In this document: positions 44,031-52,407 of the stretch, piece by piece
How the letters are laid out: the number at the start of each line of letters is the position of its first letter
Numbering within the stretch: position 1 is the stretch's first letter
Assembly (NCBI GenBank): GCA_029550925.1
Contig: JAKPGL010000229.1
Location: 1-61,359, forward strand
From: Planctomycetota bacterium
GTDB taxonomy: Bacteria > Planctomycetota > Planctomycetia > Pirellulales > Thermoguttaceae
Direction of reading: 5' to 3'
DNA length: 61,359 nt
Translations under genes and position numbers: made by a program
The notes under the pieces: model-generated
Database searches by the model: none
Seen by the model: only the letters and a program-made list of their open reading frames with translations
Told to the model about the DNA's origin: nothing

Positions 44031-46106
44031 ATGATTTTTTACCACAGGGATCGAGTGCGACAATATGGAGTAATCGGACTGGTATTCGGGGTGTTGGCGG
44101 CGGCGGCCTGCGCCGACCCCGTGGGGCCGACAAACGAAGACCGACAAGTTACCCTGGCCGTGGTCAACTTGCTCCAGCGGGATCACGTGTCCCGCCGCCC
44201 GTTGGACGACGAAATCGCCCAACGCTGTTTGAAAAACTACCTGAAAACGCTTGATGCGATGAAGCTCTATTTTTATCAATCGGATGTCGATGGCTTCATG
44301 CGTCAGGCCAAGGAGCTGGACGAGGCGTTCCAACGGGGGGACATCCGTTTCGGTTTTGAGGTGTTTGACGTTTTCTTGCGACGGGTGGACGAGCGGGTGA
44401 GATGGGTTGATGAATTTTTGAATATGGAGCACGACTTCACCGTCGATGAAGAATTGGTCGTCGATCGAGAATCGGTCCAATATCCTGCGGACGAAGCAGA
44501 AGCTCGCCAGGTGTGGCGTAAGCGGATCAAGTACGATCTGCTGGTGCTCAAAACGACCGACAAACTCGAAGGCCAACCAGCGCGGGAAAAACTCGCCCGG
44601 CGCTACCACAGTTTCGCCAAACAGATGCACCAGATGGACAACGAGGAGGTGCTGGAGATGTATCTGTCGGCGATGACCAGCGCTTTTGATCCTCGCACCA
44701 CCTACATGTCGCCCCGAATGAAAGAAAACTTCGAAATTGTGATGAAATTGGAGTTGGAGGGGATCGGGGCTTCGCTGCAATATGAAGATGGTTATACTAA
44801 AGTTCATAAAATCATCCCCGGCGGGGCCGCCGACAAGGACGGACGCTTGAAAGTCGGGGACCGCATCGTCGGGGTCGGCCAAGGCAAGGACGGCGAAATC
44901 GTGGATGTCGTCGATATGAAACTTTCGGACGTGGTGGACTTGATCCGGGGCAAAAAAGGCACCGTCGTCCGGCTGAAAGTGATCCCCGCCGACGCCGGAG
45001 AACAAAAGATCATCGAAATCACCCGAGCCAAGATCGAACTCAAAGACAGCGAAGCCCAGGGAGAAATCTTCACCGTGGGGAAAAAGCCGGACGGCGCCCC
45101 GTATAAAATCGGCGTCATCGACCTGCCGAGTTTCTATATGGACATGACCGGCGCCCGGATGGGGCTGCCCATGTTCAAAAGCACCACTCGCGATGTCCGC
45201 CGTATCCTGGAGGACTTCAACGCCAAAGGCGTGGACGCCGTCATCCTCGATCTGCGCCGCAACGGCGGCGGGGCCTTGACCGAAGCGATCAACCTGACCG
45301 GCCTATTCATCGAAGAAGGCCCGGTCGTCCAAGTCAAGGACGCCGAGGGCCGCGTGCAGCCTTACCTCGATTCCGATCAGGAAATGGTTTGGAAAGGCCC
45401 CTTGGTCGTCTTGGTCAGCAAGTTTTCCGCCAGCGCCAGCGAAATCCTGGCCGGCGCCATTCAGGACTATCGCCGGGGGCTGATCGTCGGCGATCACGCC
45501 ACCCACGGCAAAGGGACCGTGCAGAGTCTGTTGGACATCGGGCGGGAACTGTTCCGCATTCCGAACGCCAAAAACCTCGGGGCGTTGAAAGTTACGATGC
45601 AACAGTTTTATCGGCCTTCGGGGGATAGTACTCAAAACCGAGGGGTGGTCTCGGACATCGAATGGCCATCGCTCACGACCCACTTGGACGTGGGCGAGTC
45701 CGACTTGGATTATGCGATGCCCTTCGATCGCGTCGAACCGCAGCCTTACAAAAAGTATAATTTTGTCCAGCCAGAGTGGGTCCGCCAATTGGCCGCCCGC
45801 TCTGCCGCCCGATGCCAAGCCTCCACCGATTTCCAGAAGGTGCTTAAAACCATCGAGCGGTACAAACTCCAAAAGGCCAAAAAGACAGTCCCCTTGAATG
45901 AACAAAAGTTTCTTGCCGAACGGGCGGAACTCAACGTCGAAGAAGAAGAAAAGAAAAAGATCGAAGAAAATGAAGAAAATATCGAACCCAAGTCCGGAAT
46001 CCAACGGGACTTCTATTTGGACGAAGCCTTGGCGATCACCGTCGATTACCTGGAACTGCTCCGAACCAAGCCCTCTTCGGAGCCGCCGCACCAGGTCCGC
46101 CGATAG
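44031..46106 (+). CDS. prc: Tail-specific (C-terminal processing) protease
   Basis: This 691-residue S41 protease has a signal-like N-terminus (GVIGLVFGVLAAAACA), an N-terminal helical domain, a PDZ domain (YTKVHKIIPGGAADKDGRLK at about residue 260) and a catalytic domain with the Ser-Lys dyad in FSASASEILAG and ATHGKGTVQ (about Ser468 and Lys494). It degrades periplasmic proteins from their C-termini. A very charged Glu/Lys stretch sits near the end. ATG 44031 follows GAGGAGAAGCAC; a longer frame starts at 43986. Confidence 0.94.
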   Translation: MIFYHRDRVRQYGVIGLVFGVLAAAACADPVGPTNEDRQVTLAVVNLLQRDHVSRRPLDDEIAQRCLKNYLKTLDAMKLYFYQSDVDGFMRQAKELDEAFQRGDIRFGFEVFDVFLRRVDERVRWVDEFLNMEHDFTVDEELVVDRESVQYPADEAEARQVWRKRIKYDLLVLKTTDKLEGQPAREKLARRYHSFAKQMHQMDNEEVLEMYLSAMTSAFDPRTTYMSPRMKENFEIVMKLELEGIGASLQYEDGYTKVHKIIPGGAADKDGRLKVGDRIVGVGQGKDGEIVDVVDMKLSDVVDLIRGKKGTVVRLKVIPADAGEQKIIEITRAKIELKDSEAQGEIFTVGKKPDGAPYKIGVIDLPSFYMDMTGARMGLPMFKSTTRDVRRILEDFNAKGVDAVILDLRRNGGGALTEAINLTGLFIEEGPVVQVKDAEGRVQPYLDSDQEMVWKGPLVVLVSKFSASASEILAGAIQDYRRGLIVGDHATHGKGTVQSLLDIGRELFRIPNAKNLGALKVTMQQFYRPSGDSTQNRGVVSDIEWPSLTTHLDVGESDLDYAMPFDRVEPQPYKKYNFVQPEWVRQLAARSAARCQASTDFQKVLKTIERYKLQKAKKTVPLNEQKFLAERAELNVEEEEKKKIEENEENIEPKSGIQRDFYLDEALAITVDYLELLRTKPSSEPPHQVRR

Positions 46107-46227
46107 GCCGCCACAGAAAGCGGCAGTAGGCCGAAAACTTTTCCGAGCCTCCTCCTGAGAGGCGCTGTTCACAACCGCCCACTACGCGGCAAATCACGCC
46201 TGCCTCATTTGCCTATTTTAAGTATTC

Positions 46228-46355
46228 ACTGGAGTTTTGCAAAATGGGCTTGTTCAGGTGTTCGTACACGGAACAGGTCCCTCAAAAATCCCGAGATTTT
46301 TGAGGGTCGGTAGTGTACAAGATCGGTGGAAATCTCCAATTTGCAAAACTCCAGT
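46228..46355. mobile_element. MITE-like nested palindromic element, 128 bp
   Basis: Terminal inverted repeats of 20 bp (46228-46247, ACTGGAGTTTTGCAAAATGG; 46336-46355, its near-perfect reverse complement) bound a short interior. The interior has a 6-bp inverted pair (GTACAC 46264-46269, GTGTAC 46313-46318) and a perfect central hairpin (CCCTCAAAAATC 46279-46290, loop CCGA, GATTTTTGAGGG 46295-46306). No open reading frame is carried. I could not identify a target-site duplication, so mobility is inferred from the shape alone. Confidence 0.6.
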
Positions 46356-46462
46356 TAGTCTGTACCGATTGCCATGGCGAGCACCGCCTGCCGCGCCGGG
46401 AAGTCGTCTGGGACAAACACACGGGCAAAGTGCTTCCGTCGAAAACGCCGCCGACCTCTGGA
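46349..46462 (+). pseudogene. Possible remnant of a c-type cytochrome gene
   Basis: In one plus-strand frame the bases at 46361 onward read VCTDCHGEHRLPRREVV, which resembles a CxxCH heme-binding segment of a multiheme cytochrome, and end at a stop near 46462. Upstream of the MITE-like element, a different frame reads TAHYAANHACLIC, which looks like a damaged second heme region. No full gene exists. CxxCH motifs arise by chance in a window of this size, so this is a weak call. Confidence 0.3.
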
Positions 46463-46591
46463 ACGAACCAGTGAAAGTTCGGCTCGTTTCTGCTGTTGGG
46501 GCAAAAGCCGATACGACGAGGAAAAAGCCCCGGAGCGAAAGATGGCAAAGGGGCGGATTCTTTTTCGCTGTCGAGAGAACGGAGACGGCGA

Positions 46592-47944
46592 TTATCGTCC
46601 GGGGGGATCGACCGGCGGCAAAGGCGCCAGTTCTTCTTCTCCGGGCGATTGCCTGGCGGCCTCCGGATCCGAAGAAAAAGTTCCGCCGGGTGCTCCATAG
46701 AGACGCGGCTGTTCCAACCGGATCGACGGCGGTTCTGAAGGGGCCTGCTGGCCGGGATAACCCCGGCTGTCAGACGGCCTTCCCAGGGGAGAAGGAACTG
46801 AGGGAGGGCTGGCGGGACCGCTTGGCGGCAGATCGCTGACCTCCGACCAGGAATTTTCCGTCCGAGGCGGAGTGGGACGGCGAGGCAGGTGGGCTACTTC
46901 TGTGCCGCCGCTCAAGGGGGCGCCCGCTTTCCGGCGGGCCAATTCTTCCAGCCAGGCCTTGGCCGCTTGCATGGAGGGATCCGCCTCTAAGGCGGCGGCG
47001 AACTGCTCTGCTGCTGTCTCCCATTGCCCCTTATGAAGCAGAAGCTGGCCCAGATTGTATCGGGCCACCGCCTCGGGATACACCGCTCGGAGATGGGCCA
47101 GGGCCGTGTCTGCTCGGCCCATTTCCACCAGAACCATCGCCAGATTATTGCGGTACAGCGGTTTTTTGGGCTGGAGTTGGACGGCTCGATGGAGCAAAGC
47201 GGCCGCTGTCTCCAACTGCCCATTTCGGGCGTAACAAAGCCCCGCATTGTTCAATACGGACGCCTCCTGCGGATAGAAGGAAAGGGCCCGTTGATAAATC
47301 TGGATCGCCTCCGCCGGATGTCCTTGGATCTCTTTCAGTTTGGCATACCCCAGCAGGGCGCCCAGATGTCGGGGATTGGCCCGGAGGGCGTTTTGGTAGT
47401 GTTGTTCGGCCTCGGCCAGTCGGCTGTTTTCCGCACAGAACCGAGCCATCGCCGCATAGGTGTCCGCACTAGGCCGGGCCTGGCTGAAAACCGAAGTCGG
47501 TTCCGTCGGTTTTTCTACTTTTTCTTGCGGGGTGAACGATTGGCTGACTTTAGTCCACCCTTGCTTGATCGACTGGCCGAACGAAGAAAATACGCCGCCT
47601 AATCCCCCCTGAGCGGAGGAGTTTTTCGTAGTTTGGGTTAAGTGGATCTCCCCTTTGGAAGATGGGCCGTCATAACCCAAAGCGGGGGAAATGATCGGCC
47701 GGGTTGCCATCTGCTCCCGGTAGGACTGGTAAGTCCTTCCATAATCTGGATCGGCCGCATGGGGAAACCAAGCCCGGGTTTGGGCAAACGCCGAGATCGG
47801 CCCCAACCCAAGCAAGACCATCCCCACCGACGACCAACGGAAGAGGAATTGGCGAGTAGTTGTTCGCCCCACTGGAAACCTCCCTGGATCCGGCAAACCT
47901 TGGTCCGCCAGTCCCGTGGTGCCCCCCGAACGGGGATAAACCAT
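46592..47944 (-). CDS. TPR protein, TadD-like, last gene of the tad operon
   Basis: This 450-residue protein has an N-terminal hydrophobic signal (WSSVGMVLLGLGPISAFAQ) and five or so TPR repeats in the middle (AAMARFCAENSRLAEAEQHY, ALLGYAKLKEIQGHPAEAIQ, VLNNAGLCYARNGQLETAAA). The C-terminal part is Pro-rich. In Tad systems TadD is a TPR lipoprotein of the secretion complex, and the position behind tadA-tadB-tadC suggests that role; no clear lipobox is seen, so the symbol is left open. The start codon has only a weak AAAGGG upstream. Confidence 0.8.
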   Translation of the reverse strand: MVYPRSGGTTGLADQGLPDPGRFPVGRTTTRQFLFRWSSVGMVLLGLGPISAFAQTRAWFPHAADPDYGRTYQSYREQMATRPIISPALGYDGPSSKGEIHLTQTTKNSSAQGGLGGVFSSFGQSIKQGWTKVSQSFTPQEKVEKPTEPTSVFSQARPSADTYAAMARFCAENSRLAEAEQHYQNALRANPRHLGALLGYAKLKEIQGHPAEAIQIYQRALSFYPQEASVLNNAGLCYARNGQLETAAALLHRAVQLQPKKPLYRNNLAMVLVEMGRADTALAHLRAVYPEAVARYNLGQLLLHKGQWETAAEQFAAALEADPSMQAAKAWLEELARRKAGAPLSGGTEVAHLPRRPTPPRTENSWSEVSDLPPSGPASPPSVPSPLGRPSDSRGYPGQQAPSEPPSIRLEQPRLYGAPGGTFSSDPEAARQSPGEEELAPLPPVDPPGR

Positions 47945-48059
47945 GAACCCTTTCTTGGAATCGGAAAAGGTTTTGTCTATTGATCGACCAAACCCGGGTC
48001 TATTCTGAAAGGGATTTGGGGGATTGGGAAAAATTAAACGATTTTGCCGGTCGGGAAGG

Positions 48060-48869
48060 TTATTGCGATTTGTTGGAGTTCGATTGCGATTTCAACCGAG
48101 GCGGCGGGGTGGTTTCCTGATATTTCCGTTGGATAGTGTCCACCTGACTCGCAGGCCAACCGATAGGCGAAAGCTCCGATTCCAAAATAGGGGGTAGGGG
48201 GCGATCCCCCACAAGCTGGGAGGCCGCCTTCTGAACCGAAGCCATTCGGGCTGCTGTTTCCGAAGGATGTACCGCACGGGCCACATAAACAAGCCGGTGT
48301 TTTTCAGGAACCTCCCAAAGAATCCACCGAAGTTTCTCTTGGCCCGAGGCATTCAGTTGCCCGGTTCCTGGGTCGAAGTGGAAATCGCTCAACAGGTTTT
48401 GCCGACGCCAGCCGTTATGGATGATCATTTCCATCGTCGAATGAACCTGCTGACGATCCGATTCCGGCAGTTCGTTCGGCCAAAGATTGTTCTCCCGCCA
48501 ATCTTCGATCACATGGCGGATAAAGATTTTTAGGGGGCCGGGGGGGTAAGTATTCTGAGGGTACCCCTCATAGACAGGCTGACTGGAATACGCAGTATTC
48601 GCATCTTGTGTATCTTTTCCATTTTGTTTATTTTGTCCATTTTTGCCGCTGCCCAAAGGAAGGGCCGGGGCAGGTTCAGGGGACACTGAGGGAAGCGGAG
48701 AGATTTCTTCTTCCGAAGAAACCTTGCTCTGGTTTGAAGACGTTTCGGAAATGGCCTGTCTGTTCGGAAGGGTATTGGGAGACTGGCCTTTCAGGATGCT
48801 AGGCGATATACACAAAATAGACAATATAGAAAGGATGCTGAGAATTACATCAATTTTTCGAGCGGGCAT
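48060..48869 (-). CDS. Unknown exported protein in the tad operon
   Basis: This 269-residue protein starts with a repetitive hydrophobic leader (IDVILSILSILSILCISPSI). A Ser/Pro/Asn-rich linker follows, then a conserved-looking domain from about residue 110 (PGPLKIFIRHVIEDWRENN, WILWEVPEKHRLVYVARAVH). I do not recognise the domain; part of it faintly resembles OmpA-type sequences. It lies between tadC and the TPR gene on the same strand, so a role in the Tad envelope complex is likely. Confidence 0.72.
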   Translation of the reverse strand: MPARKIDVILSILSILSILCISPSILKGQSPNTLPNRQAISETSSNQSKVSSEEEISPLPSVSPEPAPALPLGSGKNGQNKQNGKDTQDANTAYSSQPVYEGYPQNTYPPGPLKIFIRHVIEDWRENNLWPNELPESDRQQVHSTMEMIIHNGWRRQNLLSDFHFDPGTGQLNASGQEKLRWILWEVPEKHRLVYVARAVHPSETAARMASVQKAASQLVGDRPLPPILESELSPIGWPASQVDTIQRKYQETTPPPRLKSQSNSNKSQ

Positions 48870-48963
48870 GAGAGGCTTCCTCCCAGGGAAGATTCCAAAA
48901 AATAAAGAAACCAGGGTCTTATCGGGATTCGTAGTCCAGACTATCCCTGTTCTTTTATCGGTC

Positions 48964-49944
48964 TTAGCCGCCCGCCATCTTCGGGAACATGTCTCGCATC
49001 ATGGAGATCGCGGCCGGTCCGACCAGCACCACAAAGATCCCTGGGAAGATAAACAGGACCAAGGGGAAGATCAGTTTGACGGCGGTTTTGGCGGCTTTTT
49101 CTTCCGCGAGTTGTCGGCGGCGGACCCGCATGGAATCGCTCTGGACCCGGAGGGCCTGGGCCACGCTGGAGCCGAACTTTTCCGCCTGGATCAGTACGCC
49201 GGCCAAACTGCGCAGGTCGGCCACGCCGGTCCGGGCGCCCAACTCATGGAGTACCTCGGCGCGAGGTCGGCCCATCTGGAGTTGGAAATTGGCTAGGGTG
49301 AACTCCTGAGAGACCACGGGATAAACGCTTTTCATTTCTTCCGCTACTTTGCGCATGGCGTGGTCCAAGCCCAAGCCGGCCTCGACGCAGACGACCATCA
49401 TATCCAAGGCGTCGGGCAAGCCGAGAAAAATCTGCTGTTGCCGACGTCGGCCCAGATACCAAACGACCAGATCGGGCAGATAGAACAAAAATCCAGCCGT
49501 GGCGATGGTGGTGAAGAGACCTTTTTGCTGGAGTCCATAGGACCATAAGCCGACGCCGCCGCCTAAGAAGAGCCCCAAAACCAGGCCGCCGAACTTCAGG
49601 GCCAGGAACACGCGGCTTACCTGTTCTCCGCGGAAGCCGGCGTAGGAGAGTTTCGCTCTGAGTCGGCTCAATTCTTCCTGGGTTTTCGGTTCCAGCGGTT
49701 TGGCCAAGGCCGCGGTTTTTTCCAGCATTTTGCTGACCGAATCTTCCTTTAAGAGGCCCTGGGCGGCAGCTCGGCGGGGCGTTTTGATCTCTTCCAGACG
49801 TTCCAATGTGCGGGGTTTTTGGCCGGCGAGTTGTTCCAACAGCCACCAGGCTGCTGCGGTGAACAGTCCAAACAGCGCCCACGGCAGAAGTTCTTCGAAG
49901 TTCCAAAACAGTAGATCAGCGGCAAACACGGTTATCAGCCTCAC
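48964..49944 (-). CDS. tadC: Type II/IV secretion inner-membrane protein TadC
   Basis: This 326-residue protein has the T2SSF (GspF) domain with helices in the middle and at the end (LKFGGLVLGLFLGGGVGLWS, LIFPLVLFIFPGIFVVLVGP). The family blocks LPDALDMMVVCVEAGLGLDH and AEKFGSSVAQALRVQSDSMR are present. With TadB it forms the membrane platform of the Tad pilus/secretion machine. The GTG start overlaps the tadB stop by four bases (GTGA), which indicates translational coupling. Confidence 0.9.
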   Translation of the reverse strand: MRLITVFAADLLFWNFEELLPWALFGLFTAAAWWLLEQLAGQKPRTLERLEEIKTPRRAAAQGLLKEDSVSKMLEKTAALAKPLEPKTQEELSRLRAKLSYAGFRGEQVSRVFLALKFGGLVLGLFLGGGVGLWSYGLQQKGLFTTIATAGFLFYLPDLVVWYLGRRRQQQIFLGLPDALDMMVVCVEAGLGLDHAMRKVAEEMKSVYPVVSQEFTLANFQLQMGRPRAEVLHELGARTGVADLRSLAGVLIQAEKFGSSVAQALRVQSDSMRVRRRQLAEEKAAKTAVKLIFPLVLFIFPGIFVVLVGPAAISMMRDMFPKMAGG

Positions 49945-50909
49945 ACTTGAATGTTGACGATCTTTTTAATGACGAAAGCCCCAAGAATCTGCATTCCGAT
50001 GGCGCCGGCAAGCATTTTTTTGCCCATCGGATCGTTGAACAGGACCATCACGTAATCGCGGTTGAGCTGATAGACGACAAAGAACAAAAGCACCGGCAAC
50101 GCCAACAGAACCACGCCGGACAATCGGCCTTCGGCCGTCAGGGCCTGGACCTGTCCCCATAGTTGGAATCGTTCTCGGATCAGGCGGCCGATTTTGTCGA
50201 GGATTTCGGCCAGGTCGCCGCCGGTTTGACGCTGTAAGATGACGGCGGTGGCGAAAAATTTCAGGTCCAAGTTGGGTATCCGTTCGGTCAAGTCCCGGAG
50301 CGATTGTTCCATAGGGACGCCCAGGTTTTGTTCCTCGAAAATCCGCCCGAACTCTTTTCCGATGGGCGGGGGCATTTCGGCGGCGATCATTTGGAAGCCG
50401 GCGGCCAAGCTTTGACCGGCCCGCAGCGCCCGGGCCAACATCTCCATCGCGTCGGGGAGTTGCTGGGCGAAGTGTTTGAGTCGCTGTTTCCGACGCCAAA
50501 AAATCCATAGGAGCGGCAAGCTGCCGGCGCCAAATATCCCTACGGGCACAATCGCACCGTGCCAGCGAAGCACGAGGCCGAGCAGGCCGCCCATGACGGC
50601 CAACCCGGCGGAAAAGAGCACCAGCCGAGGCACGGTCATCGCCACATCCGCCTGTTCAAAAAGCAGGCTCAAATTGCCGAATCGGCTCAAAAACCTTTCA
50701 AAGAACCCCGGGGAATCTTCCAGCGGTTCGGCCAGCAGACTGCCACTTTTTTGTTCTTTGGTCAAGGCGGAACCGGTTTTGGCGTAAACTTCCAGTCGGC
50801 TTTCTAGGCGCGTGGTATGAGGATTCCGGAAGCTGAGGGCAAGCCCGGCCACCAGAGCGGCCGCGCCCACGAAGACGGCTATTGCAATCCACAACGGAGG
50901 AATCGTCAT
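49941..50909 (-). CDS. tadB: Type II/IV secretion inner-membrane protein TadB
   Basis: This 322-residue protein has an N-terminal helix (IPPLWIAIAVFVGAAALVAG), a mid-region helix and the T2SSF domain with LPDAMEMLARALRAGQSLAA and LKFFATAVILQRQTGGDLAE. It pairs with TadC as the membrane platform. Its ATG lies three bases after the stop of the tadA-type ATPase gene. Confidence 0.9.
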   Translation of the reverse strand: MTIPPLWIAIAVFVGAAALVAGLALSFRNPHTTRLESRLEVYAKTGSALTKEQKSGSLLAEPLEDSPGFFERFLSRFGNLSLLFEQADVAMTVPRLVLFSAGLAVMGGLLGLVLRWHGAIVPVGIFGAGSLPLLWIFWRRKQRLKHFAQQLPDAMEMLARALRAGQSLAAGFQMIAAEMPPPIGKEFGRIFEEQNLGVPMEQSLRDLTERIPNLDLKFFATAVILQRQTGGDLAEILDKIGRLIRERFQLWGQVQALTAEGRLSGVVLLALPVLLFFVVYQLNRDYVMVLFNDPMGKKMLAGAIGMQILGAFVIKKIVNIQV

Positions 50910-50912
50910 CGT

Positions 50913-52235
50913 TTAGCACTCCATCATCACGCGTTGGCGGAACACGGTGGCAGGCAATCGAATGCCGGCCGCTTCCAAACGGGACATAAACGAAGGCCGA
51001 ATGCCAGTGGCGATGAACTTGCCGTAGGCCCGGCCATGTTCATCCACCCCGTCCTGTTGGTAAAGGAAAATGTCTTGAAGAACAATGGTGTCCTGCTCCA
51101 TGCCGACCACTTCGGTAATATGGGTTACTTTTCGGGGACCGCCTTGGAGTCGGTTGGCCTGAATAATCAGATCGACGGCGCTGGCGATTTGGGTGCGCAT
51201 GGCTTTCAGCGGCAACTCAAAGCCGGCCATCATGATCATCGTTTCCAGCCGGGCCAGTGCGTCGCGGGGGCTATTGGCGTGCAAGGTGGTCATGGAGCCT
51301 TCGTGGCCGGTGTTCATGGCCTGGAGCATATCGAGGGCTTCGGCGCCTCGACATTCGCCGATGATGATCCGCTCCGGCCGCATTCGCAATGCGTTCCGCA
51401 GCAGGTCGGTGGCGGTGATGGCGCCTTTGCCTTCGATGTTGGGCGGACGGGTCTCCAGCCGAACCACGTGCTCCTGCTGAAGCTGCAATTCCGCAGCGTC
51501 TTCAATGGTTACAATTCGCTGATCGTTCGGAATAAAACTGGAAAGCGTATTCAGCAGGGTGGTCTTACCGGAGCCGGTGCCGCCGGAAATGATGATGTTC
51601 AACCGGGCCTTGATCGCCCCTTCCAGGAGCATGACCATTTCCGGCGTGAACGCCTTCAGCCGCAAAAGGTCTTCCAGCTTCAAGGGATTGGCGCCAAATC
51701 GGCGGATCGAAACGCACGGCCCATCCAGCGCCAACGGCGGAATGATGGCGTTGAATCGAGAACCGTCCAGCATTCGAGCATCGACCATCGGGCAACTTTC
51801 GTCCACCCGTCGGCCCACCTTGGAGACGATCCGGTCGATGATTTGCAGCAGGTGTTCATTGTTCCGAAACGTGACATTCGTCTTTTCCATCTTGCCGCGG
51901 CGTTCTACGTACACGCTCTTCGGCCCGTTGATCAGGATGTCGCTAATCGTGGCGTCTTTGAGGAGACATTCCAGCGGCCCCAGGCCGAACGTCTCGTCCA
52001 ACACCTCTTCGACCAGGCGTTCCCGTTCGGCCCGGTTGAGCATGGTGTTTTCTGTATCGCACAGATGCTCCACCACCAGGCGGATTTCCCGCCGCAGTAC
52101 GTCGCCTTCCAACTCGCCGACGCGCGACAGGTCAAGTTTATCGACCAGTTTGCTATGGATACGCTGTTTAAGTTCTTCAAACGTGGTCTCTTTCGAGGCC
52201 GGCGCTCGAGACAGGTTAGTCGGAGTACGTGTCAT
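50913..52235 (-). CDS. tadA: CpaF/TadA-type secretion ATPase
   Basis: This 440-residue ATPase powers Tad pilus assembly. It has Walker [13 protein letters not shown], Walker [16 protein letters not shown] and the His box [20 protein letters not shown]. The N-terminal part contains the CpaF linker domain ([20 protein letters not shown]). Gene order tadA-tadB-tadC-unknown-TPR matches Tad operons, but Flp pilin, TadZ, CpaB and CpaC are missing nearby. The ATG at 52235 has no strong ribosome-binding site. Confidence 0.94.
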   Translation of the reverse strand: MTRTPTNLSRAPASKETTFEELKQRIHSKLVDKLDLSRVGELEGDVLRREIRLVVEHLCDTENTMLNRAERERLVEEVLDETFGLGPLECLLKDATISDILINGPKSVYVERRGKMEKTNVTFRNNEHLLQIIDRIVSKVGRRVDESCPMVDARMLDGSRFNAIIPPLALDGPCVSIRRFGANPLKLEDLLRLKAFTPEMVMLLEGAIKARLNIIISGGTGSGKTTLLNTLSSFIPNDQRIVTIEDAAELQLQQEHVVRLETRPPNIEGKGAITATDLLRNALRMRPERIIIGECRGAEALDMLQAMNTGHEGSMTTLHANSPRDALARLETMIMMAGFELPLKAMRTQIASAVDLIIQANRLQGGPRKVTHITEVVGMEQDTIVLQDIFLYQQDGVDEHGRAYGKFIATGIRPSFMSRLEAAGIRLPATVFRQRVMMEC

Positions 52236-52407
52236 AGTAGCTAGTGCTCAGCGACTCAAAATCCCAAAAAGACGATGAAACCCAGAAAATCCCTATCGGA
52301 GCCTTTTTGCCGAAGGACTCCCAAGAAAACATAGCTTATGCGTTTTGCGACCTATACTTGAAAAAAGGGGGTTTTTCGTAATTTTCTTTTGGGAACCGAG
52401 GGTTCTA

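Larger units (their letters stand above)
46107..46591. other. Intergenic region with MITE-like element and gene remnant
   Basis: These 485 bases follow prc and precede the 3' end of the TPR gene. They start with a short hairpin directly after the stop (GCCGC 46107-46111, GCGGC 46120-46124). The MITE-like palindrome and the possible heme-motif remnant, listed separately, make up much of the rest. Confidence 0.55.

Noticed and set aside
50817-52244. Plus-strand open frame of 475 codons opposite the CpaF-type ATPase gene
   Set aside because: The opposite strand has Walker A, Walker B and His-box motifs of CpaF; the antisense frame has none.
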